Shown piece after piece: positions 63,200 to 64,000 of a stretch of 64,000 nucleotides of DNA. The notes below the pieces were generated by a model that was not told where the DNA came from, made no database searches, and worked only from the letters and a program-made list of their open reading frames with translations. Source of the DNA: Enterobacter asburiae. GTDB lineage: Bacteria; Pseudomonadota; Gammaproteobacteria; Enterobacterales; Enterobacteriaceae. The stretch spans positions 3,658,001-3,722,000 of the forward strand of contig NZ_AP019632.1 in the NCBI RefSeq assembly GCF_007035645.1, read 5' to 3'. Every line of letters begins with the position of its first letter. The stretch's first letter is position 1. The position numbers and the translations under genes were made by a program.

Positions 63200-63580
63200 A
63201 TGATTCGCAAAATGCTGCAAGGTAAGCTTCACCGTGTGAAAGTCACCCAGGCCGACCTGCACTATGAAGGCTCCTGCGCCATCGACCAGGATTTCCTTGA
63301 TGCTGCGGGCATCCTTGAAAACGAAGCGATTGATATCTGGAACGTTAACAACGGCAAACGTTTCTCAACCTACGCCATCGCCGCCGAGCGCGGGTCTAAA
63401 ATCATCTCCGTTAACGGCGCGGCAGCGCACTGCGCGGACGTGGGCGATATTGTGATTATCGCCAGCTTCGTGATGATGTCTGATGAAGAAGCGCGCCGCT
63501 GGCAGCCGAAAGTTGCCTACTTTGAAGGCGACAACGACATGAAACGTACCGCGAAGGCGATTCCGGTTCAGGTTGCATAA
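63200..63580 (+). CDS. panD: Aspartate 1-decarboxylase proenzyme
   Basis: PanD makes beta-alanine from aspartate. The 126-residue proenzyme self-cleaves between Gly24 and Ser25 (HYEGSCAID), leaving a pyruvoyl group on Ser25; both residues are present. [20 protein letters not shown] is the conserved active-site region. In E. coli yadD lies near this end; here the yadE stop follows after 3 bp. Confidence 0.98.
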   Translation: MIRKMLQGKLHRVKVTQADLHYEGSCAIDQDFLDAAGILENEAIDIWNVNNGKRFSTYAIAAERGSKIISVNGAAAHCADVGDIVIIASFVMMSDEEARRWQPKVAYFEGDNDMKRTAKAIPVQVA

Positions 63581-63583
63581 GCA

Positions 63584-64000
63584 CTATCCCTGCGGCTGAT
63601 TGCTGATCAGCCGCGACATTGTCTCCAGCGAATCCGTTCTTAAGATGTACAGGCGTTTCAGTAAGAACGGATTATCCCCCGGCTTCACCTTCCCTTTCAC
63701 CGTCGTCACCGCCAGATGGAAACCGGCATCATTCGCCGCCTTTATCGCTTTATTGTCGTAGCCGCCAAACGGATAGGAAAGATAGAGCACGCGTGGATTA
63801 AACTGCGCCAGCGCGCGACGCGAGCGTTCAAAATCAAACAAAATCACGTGATAGCTGCGGCTCAGTAAAATCGGGTGCTTATACCCATCCACGCGGTGCA
63901 GGAAGTGGGTGTGGGACTGAATATCGAACACATCCTGAATCCCCTTAATCTCCTGCACGCTCATAAACTGCAGCGATTTTGGATCCCACTTCTGCGGATG
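63584..64000 (-). CDS. yadE: Polysaccharide deacetylase family protein YadE, C-terminal part (5' end beyond window)
   Basis: The last 138 codons are visible; the frame is open to the right edge (twelve codons, [12 protein letters not shown], precede the first Met), so the gene continues outside. [15 protein letters not shown] is the NodB-type deacetylase motif 4 region, and [13 protein letters not shown] carries a typical metal-binding His-x-His. The family acts on acetylated polysaccharides, but the YadE substrate is unknown. It converges on panD with 3 bp between stop codons. Confidence 0.88.
   Translation of the reverse strand, partial: HPQKWDPKSLQFMSVQEIKGIQDVFDIQSHTHFLHRVDGYKHPILLSRSYHVILFDFERSRRALAQFNPRVLYLSYPFGGYDNKAIKAANDAGFHLAVTTVKGKVKPGDNPFLLKRLYILRTDSLETMSRLISNQPQG
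63592..63614. other. Hairpin inside the yadE 3' end, possible panD terminator
   Basis: GCGGCTGAT (63592-63600) pairs perfectly with ATCAGCCGC (63606-63614), loop of five. It lies 11 bp past the panD stop but within yadE coding sequence. No T-run follows on the plus strand, so Rho-independent termination is doubtful. Confidence 0.45.

Overview
The window is a stretch of conserved core chromosome from a member of the Enterobacteriaceae. Gene order and protein sequences follow the Escherichia coli 4-5 minute region, metI-metQ through panD-yadE, read in the opposite direction to the usual E. coli map. Many small differences from remembered E. coli proteins suggest an Enterobacter-like genus (Enterobacter, Lelliottia, Leclercia or similar), but genus cannot be fixed by eye. 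No rRNA, tRNA, CRISPR array, prophage, insertion sequence or attachment site was seen. Coding density is very high and only one gene-free stretch exceeds 300 bp (29834-30154, between rpsB and map).

Layout. (1) 1-8090: the end of the methionine importer operon (metI', metQ), the envelope-stress lipoproteins rcsF and nlpE, tRNA and translation genes (trmO, proS, arfB, tilS), and small conserved genes (yaeQ, yaeP, rof, yaeR). (2) 8150-25060, minus strand: lysine decarboxylase ldcC, then the long envelope and replication cluster read uppS-cdsA-rseP-bamA-skp-lpxD-fabZ-lpxA-lpxB-rnhB-dnaE-accA. It joins undecaprenyl and phospholipid precursors, regulated proteolysis, outer-membrane protein assembly, lipid A synthesis, the replicative polymerase and the first step of fatty acid synthesis. 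(3) 25240-30160, minus strand: dxr, frr, pyrH, tsf, rpsB, with a structured rpsB leader. (4) 30155-35045, plus strand: map, glnD, dapD, yaeH. (5) 35136-45126: cdaR, degP and dgt (minus), mtnN-btuF-yadS (plus), erpA and clcA (minus), hemL (plus). (6) 45223-56568, minus strand: the ferrichrome system fhuA-fhuC-fhuD-fhuB behind a Fur-type site, then mrcB and hrpB. (7) 56642-63580, plus strand: thpR-sfsA, dksA-gluQ-pcnB-folK and panB-panC-panD; the 3' part of yadE enters from the right edge on the minus strand.

The window is mostly housekeeping: envelope building and its stress responses, translation, cofactor synthesis (pantothenate, folate, heme, isoprenoids), nitrogen sensing and iron or B12 uptake. 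Several starts are not ATG, and the most striking is a conserved ATT start for pcnB. Compared with E. coli K-12, the yad fimbrial cluster (between folK and panB), yaeF, yaeI and yadD are absent.

I found no convincing undescribed multi-gene system. The most interesting non-coding signals are a four-copy, three-armed palindromic repeat that always lies 2-15 bp past the stop codon of a minus-strand gene (cdaR, erpA, fhuB, hrpB), and a 24-bp perfect palindrome just upstream of mrcB.
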